Of a stretch of DNA of 33,250 bases, positions 16,820 through 25,075 are shown in pieces (position 1 is the stretch's first letter; each line of letters begins with the position of its first letter). The DNA is taken from positions 40,102-73,351 of the forward strand of contig AWNW01000004.1 of the NCBI GenBank assembly GCA_000493945.1. Direction: 5' to 3'. The notes under the pieces are model-generated. The model made no database searches and was not told the origin of the DNA. It was given only the letters and a program-made list of their open reading frames with translations. The stretch comes from Candidatus Hydrogenedens terephthalaticus JGI OTU-1. Lineage in GTDB: Bacteria > Hydrogenedentota > Hydrogenedentia > Hydrogenedentales > Hydrogenedentaceae. Made by a program: the position numbers and the translations under genes.

Positions 16820-17974
16820 TCAAAAGGATTCTTTAAATATTTGGAATATATCATCAACGGAAAATTCTCCATACTGGTTTCGGAAACGATAAGAATCCGC
16901 ATATAATTGTTTTGCAAACACATCAAATTGATTATCAAATACTCCCCATGTAGATGCGCTTTTTGAAAATTTTATTTCATTAAAGAAACGATTCAATGCT
17001 TTTTCTATAGATAATTCCGGTTGTTGATTAGAATATTCTTCATGTAAAAAGTCAACAATAAACTTTAATTTCTCTGGGAAAAATGAAATGTTTCTTTTAA
17101 ACATAGGTATTAGAAATAAAGCATTCGCTATTCCATGAGGGACTTTATAATTTAGTGTGTAAAAATACCCTAAAGCATGAACTAAAGTAGTTCCTGTCTG
17201 TGCAATAACAATACCTGATAATAAAGACGCATATAAAAGCCAATACCTTCCTTCAATATCTTCAGGATCATTTAATACTTTGGGTAGCCACTGAAAAATT
17301 AATTTACAAGATTCCTTTGCAAGATAATCAGTAATCGGTGTGGCTTTTTTAGAAACCATTCCTTCCATAGATTGGCTCAAAGCATCCAATCCTGTAGAAA
17401 GAGTAATATGATGGGGAAGTGTTCTTGTTAAAATGGGGTCCAACAAAGCAATTGTAGGGAAAATTCGATAATCAGCAATGGTTTGTTTCGTATTATTTTT
17501 CGTATTTGTTATTACTGCATAAGGAGTTACCTCACTTCCAGTCCCAGCAGTGGTTGGTATGGCGAGAACTGGTAATGGTGCATTTCGGAACAAATCTTTA
17601 CCAAAGTATTGCTCACATTTACCTGTATTTGTAGCAAGACCTGCAACAACTTTTGAAACATCTAAAGGGCTACCTCCTCCTACACCGATAATCCAATCAC
17701 ATTGGTTCTTCCTACATATTTCTCCTGCATTATCACAGGTTTCAATAGTTGGATTTTCCTCAACCTCATCAAAAACAATTGCGTCAGTAAAGGTATTCTT
17801 TAATTTTTCTAAGGCTCCATTTTTTTTAGAACTCTGTCTTCCTGTAACAATAAAGGGTTTTGTGCCAAGTTGAATTGATAATGAAGTTAATTCAGATATT
17901 CCACCCGTTTTAAAAATGATTTTTGTTGGCATTAAATACTGAAAATCTTGAAAGATTTTATTATCAGATACCAT
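16820..17974 (-). CDS. Iron-type (group III) alcohol dehydrogenase
   Basis: This 384-residue NAD(P)-dependent dehydrogenase of the Fe-ADH superfamily oxidises alcohols or reduces aldehydes; the substrate is undetermined. The cofactor-binding GVGGGSPLDVSK (97-108) and IPTTAGTGSEVTPYAV (139-154) are present. Metal-site residues are D197, H266 (LVHALG) and H280 (VPHGIANA). The fourth ligand position, H in the DALTH motif of FucO-like enzymes, is Q201 here (GLDALSQSMEG). I recall this D-x3-Q pattern from phosphonoacetaldehyde-reductase-like members, but that would need checking. The gene begins 4 bases after the YjbQ stop with an AGGGGAG ribosome site, and its stop touches the possible TTG start of the histidine kinase. 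Confidence 0.9.
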   Translation of the reverse strand: MVSDNKIFQDFQYLMPTKIIFKTGGISELTSLSIQLGTKPFIVTGRQSSKKNGALEKLKNTFTDAIVFDEVEENPTIETCDNAGEICRKNQCDWIIGVGGGSPLDVSKVVAGLATNTGKCEQYFGKDLFRNAPLPVLAIPTTAGTGSEVTPYAVITNTKNNTKQTIADYRIFPTIALLDPILTRTLPHHITLSTGLDALSQSMEGMVSKKATPITDYLAKESCKLIFQWLPKVLNDPEDIEGRYWLLYASLLSGIVIAQTGTTLVHALGYFYTLNYKVPHGIANALFLIPMFKRNISFFPEKLKFIVDFLHEEYSNQQPELSIEKALNRFFNEIKFSKSASTWGVFDNQFDVFAKQLYADSYRFRNQYGEFSVDDIFQIFKESF

Positions 17975-17978
17975 TCAC

Positions 17979-18392
17979 TTACTCCCCTAAAACTTTTATA
18001 ATTAATCGTTTCCTTCTTTGACCATCAAATTCTGCATAAAATATTTGTTGCCACGGACCTAAATCTAATTTTCCTTTTGTTATAGGGACAATTACTTCAT
18101 GGTGAACTAATAAACTTTTTAAATGTGCATCTCCATTAGTTTCCCCGGTAGCATGATGTCTGTAATCTCTCTTAAACGGAGCCAATTTTTCAAGCCATTC
18201 ATCAATATCCGCTATCAATCCATCTTCCGCATCGTTTACATATACTCCCGCTGTAATATGCATTGCAGATACAAGAACCATACCTTCCTGGACCTGACTT
18301 TTCTTGACTACCTCTTCTACTTTTTCTGTAATATTTATATATTCTCGGTGTTTTTGTGTGCAAAAATATAAATATTCTGTATAACTCTTCAT
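17979..18392 (-). CDS. YjbQ / UPF0047 family protein (secondary thiamine-phosphate synthase-like)
   Basis: This is a 137-residue protein of the YjbQ (UPF0047) family. Members can weakly replace thiamine-phosphate synthase, but their normal role is unsettled. Family motifs visible are SAMHITAGVYVNDAEDGL, YRHHATGETNGDAHLKSLL and LGPWQQIFYAEFDG, including the conserved histidines and the glutamate. The ATG at 18392 is preferred over an in-frame ATG at 18407, because AAAGGG lies 6 bases before the inner one. It heads the minus-strand run with the alcohol dehydrogenase, histidine kinase and NtrC-type regulator, and is divergent from aspartate dehydrogenase. Confidence 0.88.
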   Translation of the reverse strand: MKSYTEYLYFCTQKHREYINITEKVEEVVKKSQVQEGMVLVSAMHITAGVYVNDAEDGLIADIDEWLEKLAPFKRDYRHHATGETNGDAHLKSLLVHHEVIVPITKGKLDLGPWQQIFYAEFDGQRRKRLIIKVLGE

Positions 18393-18476
18393 AAATAACC
18401 CTTTCATTATTTTGCAATATATTTTAACAAAAATAAAACATTTATCCTGAAAAACTGTTTTTTATTATTTACAATG

Positions 18477-18506
18477 TTGAGTATTCTTATGCATCCTTGT
18501 TATAAT
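18477..18506 (+). promoter_or_regulatory. Sigma-70-type promoter for the aspartate dehydrogenase gene
   Basis: TTGAGT (-35) at 18477-18482, an 18-bp spacer, and TATAAT (-10) at 18501-18506 preceded by TGT, giving an extended -10. It is the best promoter match in the window and lies about 82 bases ahead of the GTG start. Confidence 0.65.
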
Positions 18507-18587
18507 TATATTTTTAGATAAGTCTTTATTTGTTTTCTTTTTTATTCTCCCATTCGTAAATAAATCTTTTAGTTTGGATTTAAAATC

Positions 18588-19439
18588 GTGTCTAAATATA
18601 AGATAGCTATTATAGGTTGTGGAAATATTGGTGCAGATATTTGTATTGCTTTACAAAAAGGCGATATTCCTGCAGAAATCGTTGCTCTTCATGATATAGA
18701 TGAAGCAAAAGCTCAACTATTAAAACGGACATTTCATTTGGATGCTGAGATATGTGATTTAGATACAGCCGTTTCTTTATCAGATTTTGTTATTGAATCA
18801 GCCACATCTATTGCTGTTGAACCTGTAATAAAATCCTGTATTAAACACAAAAAAGATTGCCTTATCATGAGTTTAAGCGGATTATTAAACAACTTAAATC
18901 TTATTGAAGAGGCAAAAAATAACCATATAAGAATAAAAATTCCCTCCGGTGCTATTTGTGGTCTTGATGGTATTCGCAGTGCAATGGAAGCAGGTTTGCA
19001 TCGTGTAATTTTAACTACAAGAAAATCTCCTCAAGCACTAAAAGGAGCCCCCTATCTCATAGAAAAAAATATTGATTTAACAGACATTAAAGAACCTATA
19101 ACTGTTTTTGAAGGAAACGCTTTTGAAGCAGCAAAAGCATTCCCTGCCAATATAAATGTTGCATGTGCATTGAGTTTATACGGAATCGGACCAAAAGATA
19201 CAATTGTGCGTATTATTGCAGACCCCAATATTAAAGAAAATATGCATGAAATTTATGCAGAAGGTGCCTTTGGTAGATTACAGACAACAACGATTAATCT
19301 TCCATCTCCAAGAAACATAAAAAGTAGTTATCTCGCTTCTCTGTCCGCTATAGCAGAATTGAGAACCATGGCAGAAGATTATATTATGCATTGCCTTTAT
19401 TGCCCGGAAAGAAAGTCGAAAAACAAAAATAATTTATGA
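18588..19439 (+). CDS. nadX: L-aspartate dehydrogenase
   Basis: This enzyme probably oxidises L-aspartate to iminoaspartate with NAD(P), feeding quinolinate and NAD synthesis in place of aspartate oxidase (NadB). The 283-residue protein has an N-terminal Rossmann fold (YKIAIIGCGNIGADIC; GCGNIG at 10-15). It also shows the family blocks FVIESATSIAVEPV, KIPSGAICGLDGIRSA, VILTTRKSPQALKGAPY and FPANINVACALSL. The start is GTG at 18588, with only a weak upstream ribosome site. It lies 48 bp before rplU, and its stop codon forms part of the rplU extended -10 element. nadD, also for NAD synthesis, is further down the same strand. nadA and nadC are not in the window. Confidence 0.88.
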   Translation: MSKYKIAIIGCGNIGADICIALQKGDIPAEIVALHDIDEAKAQLLKRTFHLDAEICDLDTAVSLSDFVIESATSIAVEPVIKSCIKHKKDCLIMSLSGLLNNLNLIEEAKNNHIRIKIPSGAICGLDGIRSAMEAGLHRVILTTRKSPQALKGAPYLIEKNIDLTDIKEPITVFEGNAFEAAKAFPANINVACALSLYGIGPKDTIVRIIADPNIKENMHEIYAEGAFGRLQTTTINLPSPRNIKSSYLASLSAIAELRTMAEDYIMHCLYCPERKSKNKNNL

Positions 19440-19445
19440 TATAAT
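19437..19445 (+). promoter_or_regulatory. Extended -10 promoter for rplU built on the nadX stop codon
   Basis: TGATATAAT is a perfect extended -10 (TGn-TATAAT). The TGA is the stop codon of nadX. It lies about 43 bases before the rplU ATG. No clear -35 is seen. Confidence 0.6.
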
Positions 19446-19487
19446 ATTGCCCAAAATCAAAAGGTTAAAAGAAAGGATGTAAGGAAA

Positions 19488-19799
19488 ATGTACGCTATTA
19501 TTAGTTGTGGAGGAAAACAATATAGGGTTCAACCCAATGACAAAATTCGCGTTGAAAAATTAAACGCAAAAGAAGGTGACTTAATTGAGATTAACAAAGT
19601 TCATCTTTTATCTATTGATAATCAATTGATTGTAGAACCCGATAAATTAAAATCATCCTCTGTTACCGTTCAAGTTCTCACACACGGAAAATCAAAGAAA
19701 ATACGCGTTTTCAAATATAAAAGAAGAAAGAATTATCATCGCACCTATGGACATAGGCAATTATTTACAGAAATTTTGGTTAAGGAAATAAAAAAATAG
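19488..19799 (+). CDS. rplU: 50S ribosomal protein L21
   Basis: This is a large-subunit protein binding 23S rRNA. The 103-residue sequence is full length, with MYAIISCGGKQYRV at the start and the C-terminal signature KIRVFKYKRRKNYHRTYGHR. An AAGGAAA ribosome site precedes the ATG. It is followed after 24 bp by rpmA, the near-universal L21-L27 pairing. No YsxB-type L27 protease gene lies between them, consistent with L27 starting directly at its mature end. Confidence 0.98.
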   Translation: MYAIISCGGKQYRVQPNDKIRVEKLNAKEGDLIEINKVHLLSIDNQLIVEPDKLKSSSVTVQVLTHGKSKKIRVFKYKRRKNYHRTYGHRQLFTEILVKEIKK

Positions 19800-19823
19800 T
19801 TTCCATATAAGGAGGAATAAACA

Positions 19824-20096
19824 ATGGCACATAAAAAAAGTGGTGGAAGCGCCCGAAATGGAAGAGATAGTAATCCAAAAATGTTGGGTGTAAAGAGATA
19901 TGAAGGAGAACAAGTCCTTTCTGGAAATATTCTAATCCGTCAACGCGGAACAAAAATAAAGCCCGGTAAAAATGTTGGTTTGGGAAGAGACCACACCATT
20001 TTTGCTATGGTAGATGGAATTGTAAAATTCCGTTATACTACAGGCGGTAAAAAGTGTGTTGATGTGATTCCCTTAAATGCAGAAAATCAAAATTAA
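19824..20096 (+). CDS. rpmA: 50S ribosomal protein L27
   Basis: This 90-residue protein has an N-terminal tail that reaches the peptidyl-transferase centre. It begins MAHKKSGGSARNGRDSNPK, so there is no N-terminal pre-sequence of the Firmicutes kind. GNILIRQRGTKIKPGKNVGLG is the family core. An AGGAGG-type ribosome site (aaggaggaat) precedes the start. A strong hairpin terminator follows the stop. Confidence 0.98.
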   Translation: MAHKKSGGSARNGRDSNPKMLGVKRYEGEQVLSGNILIRQRGTKIKPGKNVGLGRDHTIFAMVDGIVKFRYTTGGKKCVDVIPLNAENQN

Positions 20097-20115
20097 TATT
20101 TAATATAATTATATA

Positions 20116-20149
20116 AAAACTGGCACGGTATAATATCGTGCCAGTTTTT
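20116..20149 (+). terminator. Intrinsic terminator after rpmA
   Basis: AAAACTGGCACG pairs perfectly with CGTGCCAGTTTT around a 9-base loop (20128-20136) that can close three further pairs, followed by a T-run. The loop contains a TATAAT. It lies between rpmA and obgE and should end or attenuate the L21-L27 transcript. Confidence 0.88.
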
Positions 20150-20171
20150 ATCTTATACTCGTTTATCATAT

Positions 20172-21503
20172 ATGAAGCAACAAGGTAAAAATAGACTATT
20201 TATTGATGAAGTCCGCATAAAGTTAACTGCTGGAGATGGAGGGAACGGTTGTGTAAGTTTCCGAAGAGAAAAATATGTCCCCAAAGGTGGTCCAGACGGA
20301 GGGGACGGTGGTAATGGCGGAAGTATTTATTTTCAGGCTACTACAAAATTACACACACTAATAGACCTTAAGTACCACGCTCATTGGATTGCTCCAAAAG
20401 GAATGCATGGAAGTGGCAATAACAGACATGGGAAAAATGGTAAAGACCTTATAATATCTGTGCCCTGTGGAACAATTATTCGGGACTGGGAAAGCGGTGA
20501 AATACTCGCAGACTTGAAAGAAAATGAACAACAATTTTTAGCGGTAAAAGGGGGAAAAGGAGGAAAAGGAAATGCTCGATTTGTAAGTTCTACATACCAA
20601 ACGCCCCGTTTTGCTGAAAAAGGTGAAAAAGGAGAAGAAAAAGAATTCCTTCTTGAATTAAAACTTATAGCTGATGTCGGTTTTGTTGGATTACCCAATG
20701 CGGGAAAGTCTACCTTATTATCCAGTATAACCTCAGCGAAACCTAAAATAGCCGATTATCCCTTTACCACACTTACACCAAATCTCGGCGTTGTGTCTTT
20801 ACCCGGATACAGAACCATTACTGTAGCCGATATTCCGGGTATTATTGAAGGTGCTTCTGAAGGAAAAGGTTTGGGACATGATTTTTTAAAACATATCGAA
20901 AGAACCCGCGTCTTACTTTTCCTGATTGATACAGGAGACCCTGAACCAGAAAATACTATCGAAATTCTTGAACACGAATTAGAGGCATATAGCCCTGTTT
21001 TTAATGAAAAACCAAAAATATATGTGTTTAACAAATTGGATATTACAGAAAATTACAATCGTTTTAATAAAAAAATAAAAAATAAAAAATGGAAAGTTCC
21101 CATATTTGGTATTTCTGCTGTTACTGGAAAGGGTGTTAAACCTTTATTGAATACTATTTTTCACATCGTAGAGGAAGCCCGAAATAATGAAAAGGATGAG
21201 CCTATTCCCATAGAAACAAGATATGTATATGAAGCACCATTTAAGATATATAAAGAGCCTGATGGTTTCCGTGTCGAAGGCAAAAGAGTATTTCGTGTGT
21301 TACAAATGACAGATTTTGAAAACGAAGAAGCAGTTCAATATTTACAAAGAGTACTTACTCACATGGGATTATTCCGTGCCTTAAAAAGAGCAAAAGCAAA
21401 AGATGGAGATTTAATATATATTGGTGATTATGAATTTACTTATTCAGGTGATATTATTTCAAAAGATACTTCTGAATATAGGAATAAGAAGAAACATGAA
21501 TAA
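20172..21503 (+). CDS. obgE: Obg-family GTPase (CgtA/ObgE)
   Basis: This essential GTPase associates with the 50S subunit. The 443-residue protein has all three domains. The glycine-rich Obg fold spans about 8-165 (DGGNGCVSFRREKYVPKGGP, GGDGGNGGS). The G domain spans about 167-335: G1 GLPNAGKST, G3 DIPGIIEGASEGKGLGHDFL, G4 NKLD, G5 ISA. The C-terminal OCT domain spans about 350-425 (YKEPDGFRVEGKRVFRVLQMTDF). No ribosome site is visible before the ATG, which lies 22 bp after a terminator, so initiation may be unusual. It overlaps proB by 8 bp. Confidence 0.97.
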   Translation: MKQQGKNRLFIDEVRIKLTAGDGGNGCVSFRREKYVPKGGPDGGDGGNGGSIYFQATTKLHTLIDLKYHAHWIAPKGMHGSGNNRHGKNGKDLIISVPCGTIIRDWESGEILADLKENEQQFLAVKGGKGGKGNARFVSSTYQTPRFAEKGEKGEEKEFLLELKLIADVGFVGLPNAGKSTLLSSITSAKPKIADYPFTTLTPNLGVVSLPGYRTITVADIPGIIEGASEGKGLGHDFLKHIERTRVLLFLIDTGDPEPENTIEILEHELEAYSPVFNEKPKIYVFNKLDITENYNRFNKKIKNKKWKVPIFGISAVTGKGVKPLLNTIFHIVEEARNNEKDEPIPIETRYVYEAPFKIYKEPDGFRVEGKRVFRVLQMTDFENEEAVQYLQRVLTHMGLFRALKRAKAKDGDLIYIGDYEFTYSGDIISKDTSEYRNKKKHE

Positions 21504-22632
21504 AAAAATCATTGTTATTAAAATAGGCACCGATTTAATTAACTCAAAAAGAAAAATTAAACCCGTTTCCCAAATAGTCAAGCAAATTTGTGAAATAAAA
21601 AAACAACATAATGCTAATTTCATAATTGTAAGTTCTGGTGCAGTTGGTTGTGGAATGTCTTTGGTAGGAAAAGAAAAAAAACCGGAACGATTATCCGAAA
21701 AACAGGCTCTGGCTTCTATTGGTCAGGTTGAATTAATGAGAAGATATACAAAACTATTTCAGTTACACAGCAAGAAACAGTTTATCCCATCCCAAATTTT
21801 AATAACTCGTGCAGACTTAGATAATCGTACATCTTATATTAATGTTTTAAATACCTTACGGGAACTACTTGCCTTAAAAAATATTATCCCTATTATCAAT
21901 GAAAACGATACTACTGCTATTGAAGAACTCCGTTTTGGTGATAATGATACTTTATCAGCACGGATAGCCGTTCGAGTAAATGCAAGTTTACTTATTTTAC
22001 TAACAAATGTAGATGGTTTATATACAGACAACCCACAAAAAAACCCTAATGCACAATTTATTGCTTCTGTAAATAGCCTATCACCCGAAATATTTTCTTG
22101 GGCTCATGATACAACAAGTAATACTTCTGTAGGAGGTATGCTTACAAAATTAGAAGCGATTAAAATTGCATGGCATGCGGGAATTCCCTCAGTAATTGCT
22201 AATGGAAATACACGAAACATATTACAAAACATTATTGATAAAAAAGGAGTCTATACACAGTTTATTCCACCACAAAATAAAGTTTCACAAAGAAAGTCAT
22301 GGATAGCCTTTGGAAGAACTATCAAAGGAAAAATTATAATTGATGAAGGTGCGGTGCAAGCCCTCCTTAAAAGAGGATGTAGTCTTTTACCTGTTGGAGT
22401 AAAATGTACTGAAGGAAATTTCAAAAGAGGTGATTGTGTTTCTATAATAACTCCTGATGGCTTAGAATTAGGTAGAGGTATTGTTAATTTAGATAAGGAA
22501 GAAATCGAAAAAGTAGCCGGTAAAAAATCAATAGAGATAAAAAAAACACTTTTAGATTGGCAATATGAAGAAGTAATTCATAGAGATAATATGTTCCTAT
22601 TCCAGAATAATGATGTGGAGGAAAAAATATGA
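21496..22632 (+). CDS. proB: Glutamate 5-kinase with PUA domain
   Basis: This is the first enzyme of proline synthesis, phosphorylating glutamate to gamma-glutamyl phosphate. The ATG at 21496 is chosen because the family N-terminus (KKIIVIKIGTDLI) begins there; an open frame extending further upstream lies inside obgE. The amino-acid kinase domain shows VSSGAVGCGM, GQVELMRRY, QILITRADLDNRTSYIN, PIINENDTTA, RFGDNDTLSARIA and TNVDGLYTDNP. A C-terminal PUA domain begins near KGKIIIDEGAVQALLKRG. At 378 residues it matches the long, two-domain bacterial type. The start overlaps obgE by 8 bp, and its TGA overlaps the proA ATG. Confidence 0.96.
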   Translation: MNKKIIVIKIGTDLINSKRKIKPVSQIVKQICEIKKQHNANFIIVSSGAVGCGMSLVGKEKKPERLSEKQALASIGQVELMRRYTKLFQLHSKKQFIPSQILITRADLDNRTSYINVLNTLRELLALKNIIPIINENDTTAIEELRFGDNDTLSARIAVRVNASLLILLTNVDGLYTDNPQKNPNAQFIASVNSLSPEIFSWAHDTTSNTSVGGMLTKLEAIKIAWHAGIPSVIANGNTRNILQNIIDKKGVYTQFIPPQNKVSQRKSWIAFGRTIKGKIIIDEGAVQALLKRGCSLLPVGVKCTEGNFKRGDCVSIITPDGLELGRGIVNLDKEEIEKVAGKKSIEIKKTLLDWQYEEVIHRDNMFLFQNNDVEEKI

Positions 22633-23882
22633 ACATTAAAGATGAAGTAACACAGATTGCTCAAAAAGCAAAAGAAGCATTTTATAAACTGCAAAATGTC
22701 CCTAAAAATATTAAAACCGAATCGTTACTTAAAATAGCCGAGCAATTAGAATCTCATGCAAACTGGATTATTAAAGAAAATAAGAAAGACCTTAAGAATG
22801 CTGAAGAAATGGGTCAAACAAAAGCCTTTCTTGACAGACTTGAATTAACCCCAAAGAGAATACAAAGTATGGCAGAAAGTGTGCGAGTAGTCGCTTCACT
22901 TCCAGACCCTGTTGGCAATATAGAAAGTCAATATATTCATCCCAACGGACTGAAAATTGCAAAAATACGCCAACCTATTGGTGTCGTAGGTATTATTTAC
23001 GAAAGTCGTCCTAATGTTACTATTGATGCCGCTTCTCTATGCTTAAAGTCGGCTAATACATGCATTCTTCGAGGCGGTTCCGAAGCAATTCACTCTAACC
23101 TTGCGTTGGCAAAAATTTTTAATGATACTGCAACACAATGTGGAATTCCTGAAAATGCTGTTCAAATGATCTCTACTACTGACCGTTCTGCTGTTGGAGA
23201 ATTACTTAAATTAGACCAATATATTGATGTGATTATCCCCAGGGGTGGAAAAAGTTTAATTGCAAGAATATACGATGAATCACGAATACCTGTCATTGCC
23301 CATTTAGATGGTGTTTGTCATACATATCTACATGCTGATGCAGATTTAGATATGTCACTAAAAATTGTTATGAACGCAAAATTACAAAGACCGGGCGTTT
23401 GCAATGCGATGGAAACTCTACTTGTTCACGAAGGATGTGCCCCCATTCTTCTCCCCCCTATCGCCAAAGAATTAATTCAGGGCGGATGTGAATTAAGAGG
23501 TTGTCCAAGAACACAAATGATAATTGAATGTAAACCGGCAACCGAAGAAGATTGGTATACAGAATATTTAGATAAGATACTATCAATTAAAATTGTGTCA
23601 TCCATAGAGGAAGCCATTTACCATATAAACCACTATGGTTCCCATCATTCCGATGCAATAATCACTAACGATTATCTTATGAGCGAAAAATTTTTAGAAG
23701 AAGTAGACAGTGCCACAGTCTATGTAAATGCTTCTACACGATTTACCGATGGTTTTGAATTTGGAATGGGTGCAGAAATTGGAATTAGCACAAACAAACT
23801 ACACTGGCGTGGTCCTATGGCACTTGAAGGATTAACTACATTCAAATTTGTTATTCGAGGCAATGGTCAAATCCGTGGTTAA
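22629..23882 (+). CDS. proA: Gamma-glutamyl phosphate reductase
   Basis: This is the second enzyme of proline synthesis. It reduces gamma-glutamyl phosphate to glutamate semialdehyde with NADPH and probably acts with ProB in the cytoplasm. The 417-residue aldehyde-dehydrogenase-fold protein shows QPIGVVGIIYESRPNVT, LRGGSEAIHSN, IPRGGKSLI and the catalytic cysteine in RPGVCNAMETLLVHE. HWRGPMALEGLTTFK lies near the end. GGAGG precedes the start, which shares ATGA with the proB stop. Confidence 0.97.
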   Translation: MNIKDEVTQIAQKAKEAFYKLQNVPKNIKTESLLKIAEQLESHANWIIKENKKDLKNAEEMGQTKAFLDRLELTPKRIQSMAESVRVVASLPDPVGNIESQYIHPNGLKIAKIRQPIGVVGIIYESRPNVTIDAASLCLKSANTCILRGGSEAIHSNLALAKIFNDTATQCGIPENAVQMISTTDRSAVGELLKLDQYIDVIIPRGGKSLIARIYDESRIPVIAHLDGVCHTYLHADADLDMSLKIVMNAKLQRPGVCNAMETLLVHEGCAPILLPPIAKELIQGGCELRGCPRTQMIIECKPATEEDWYTEYLDKILSIKIVSSIEEAIYHINHYGSHHSDAIITNDYLMSEKFLEEVDSATVYVNASTRFTDGFEFGMGAEIGISTNKLHWRGPMALEGLTTFKFVIRGNGQIRG

Positions 23883-24477
23883 TACTTTGGACATAGGTCT
23901 ATACGGTGGTACTTTTGACCCCGTTCATAATGTTCACATTGAATTAGCATATTCCGCATTAAAGCATGCTAATTTATCTAATATTATTTTTGTTCCTGCA
24001 GGAATACCTCCTCATAAAAAAGGACAGGTCTTTGCTTCTGCTGAAGACCGATATAACATGCTATTTCTTGCTACTCAAAATGAACCAAAATTTTCCGTTT
24101 CAAGGTTTGAAATAGATAGTAACAATCCATCTTTTACAATAAATACTGTTGAACATATTTCACACATCTATCCGAATGCGAGAATATATTTAATTGCAGG
24201 GCTGGATACCCTGGTAGATATTCCCAATTGGTATAACGCAGATAAACTTATTGAAAAAGTACATTCTTTTCTTGTTGCTAATCGCCCAAATTTTTCTATG
24301 AAAAAAATATCTCCAAAAATATTATCAAAAACGATTTGGTTACCATTTGAACCTAAAAATATAGCATCTCACCAAATACGATTATTAATCCAACAAGGTA
24401 AAGATATTAAAGATTTTGTTCCTCCCGCTGTTGAAAGATATATTTATGAACACGGAATTTACAAAAATAAGAAATGA
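23863..24477 (+). CDS. nadD: Nicotinate-nucleotide adenylyltransferase
   Basis: NadD adenylylates nicotinate mononucleotide in NAD synthesis. The product (about 204 residues) has the nucleotidyltransferase start GLYGGTFDPVHNVHIELA (the HxxH-type ATP site), FVPAGIPPHKKG, and the C-terminal SHQIRLLIQQGKDIKDFVPP with YIYEHGIY. The start is uncertain. The ATG at 23863 lies inside proA (20-bp overlap) with GAGG only 2 bases away; TTG at 23848 and GTG at 23875 are alternatives. The usual ribosome-silencing-factor gene (rsfS) that often follows nadD is not seen; yqeK comes directly after. Confidence 0.92.
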   Translation: MVKSVVNTLDIGLYGGTFDPVHNVHIELAYSALKHANLSNIIFVPAGIPPHKKGQVFASAEDRYNMLFLATQNEPKFSVSRFEIDSNNPSFTINTVEHISHIYPNARIYLIAGLDTLVDIPNWYNADKLIEKVHSFLVANRPNFSMKKISPKILSKTIWLPFEPKNIASHQIRLLIQQGKDIKDFVPPAVERYIYEHGIYKNKK

Positions 24478-25075
24478 AATTGAAATTAACTATTCTTATT
24501 ACTTGGATTATTTAAATACTTATTTAAGTAAAGAAAAAATTGCCCATTGTATTTCTACCTCAACTTATGCTCTATATATTGTTCGAACAAAAGAGATTAA
24601 AGTAAATGAGCATAAAGTTATACTTTCGGGCATATTACATGACCTATGTAGAGAATGGAAAACAGACGATATTATAAATAAAGCAAAAGAATTTAATATA
24701 GAAATCAACGAATATGAAAAAAAATATCCCGTTTTATTACATGGACCTTTGTCTGCCAATCTAATAATCAAAGAATTGAATATTTGTGATGTAGATATAT
24801 ATGAGGCTATATATTGGCATACTACAGGAAAAGCCAATTTAGGACTTGTAGGACAAATACTCTATCTTTCCGATTTTAGCGAACCCCTCAGAAAATATTC
24901 ACAAGCAGAAAAAAGCCGTGAAATTTTAATGCATTATGGTTTTTTTGATGCTCTCTTTTATTCTGCAAATGAAAGATACAAATTAAGTTTAAAAAAAAGA
25001 GAGCCATCTCCTTATTCTTTAGAGTTCATAAATTGGCTGAAAAATAAAAAGGATTTGCTTGTAAATGCAGAATGA
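24446..25075 (+). CDS. yqeK: YqeK-type HD-domain diadenosine tetraphosphatase
   Basis: This 209-residue HD-superfamily protein has the YqeK pattern. Members hydrolyse diadenosine tetraphosphate symmetrically to two ADP. Visible metal-site motifs are H34 (AHCISTS), HD in SGILHDLCREW, LLHGPLSANLI, H in IYWHTTGK, and the aspartate in YLSDFSEPLR. The ATG at 24446 gives the conventional N-terminus and overlaps nadD by 32 bp. A longer in-frame reading with a TTG at 24416 lies within nadD and adds no conserved residues. Adjacency to nadD is typical for this family. Confidence 0.88.
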   Translation: MNTEFTKIRNEIEINYSYYLDYLNTYLSKEKIAHCISTSTYALYIVRTKEIKVNEHKVILSGILHDLCREWKTDDIINKAKEFNIEINEYEKKYPVLLHGPLSANLIIKELNICDVDIYEAIYWHTTGKANLGLVGQILYLSDFSEPLRKYSQAEKSREILMHYGFFDALFYSANERYKLSLKKREPSPYSLEFINWLKNKKDLLVNAE

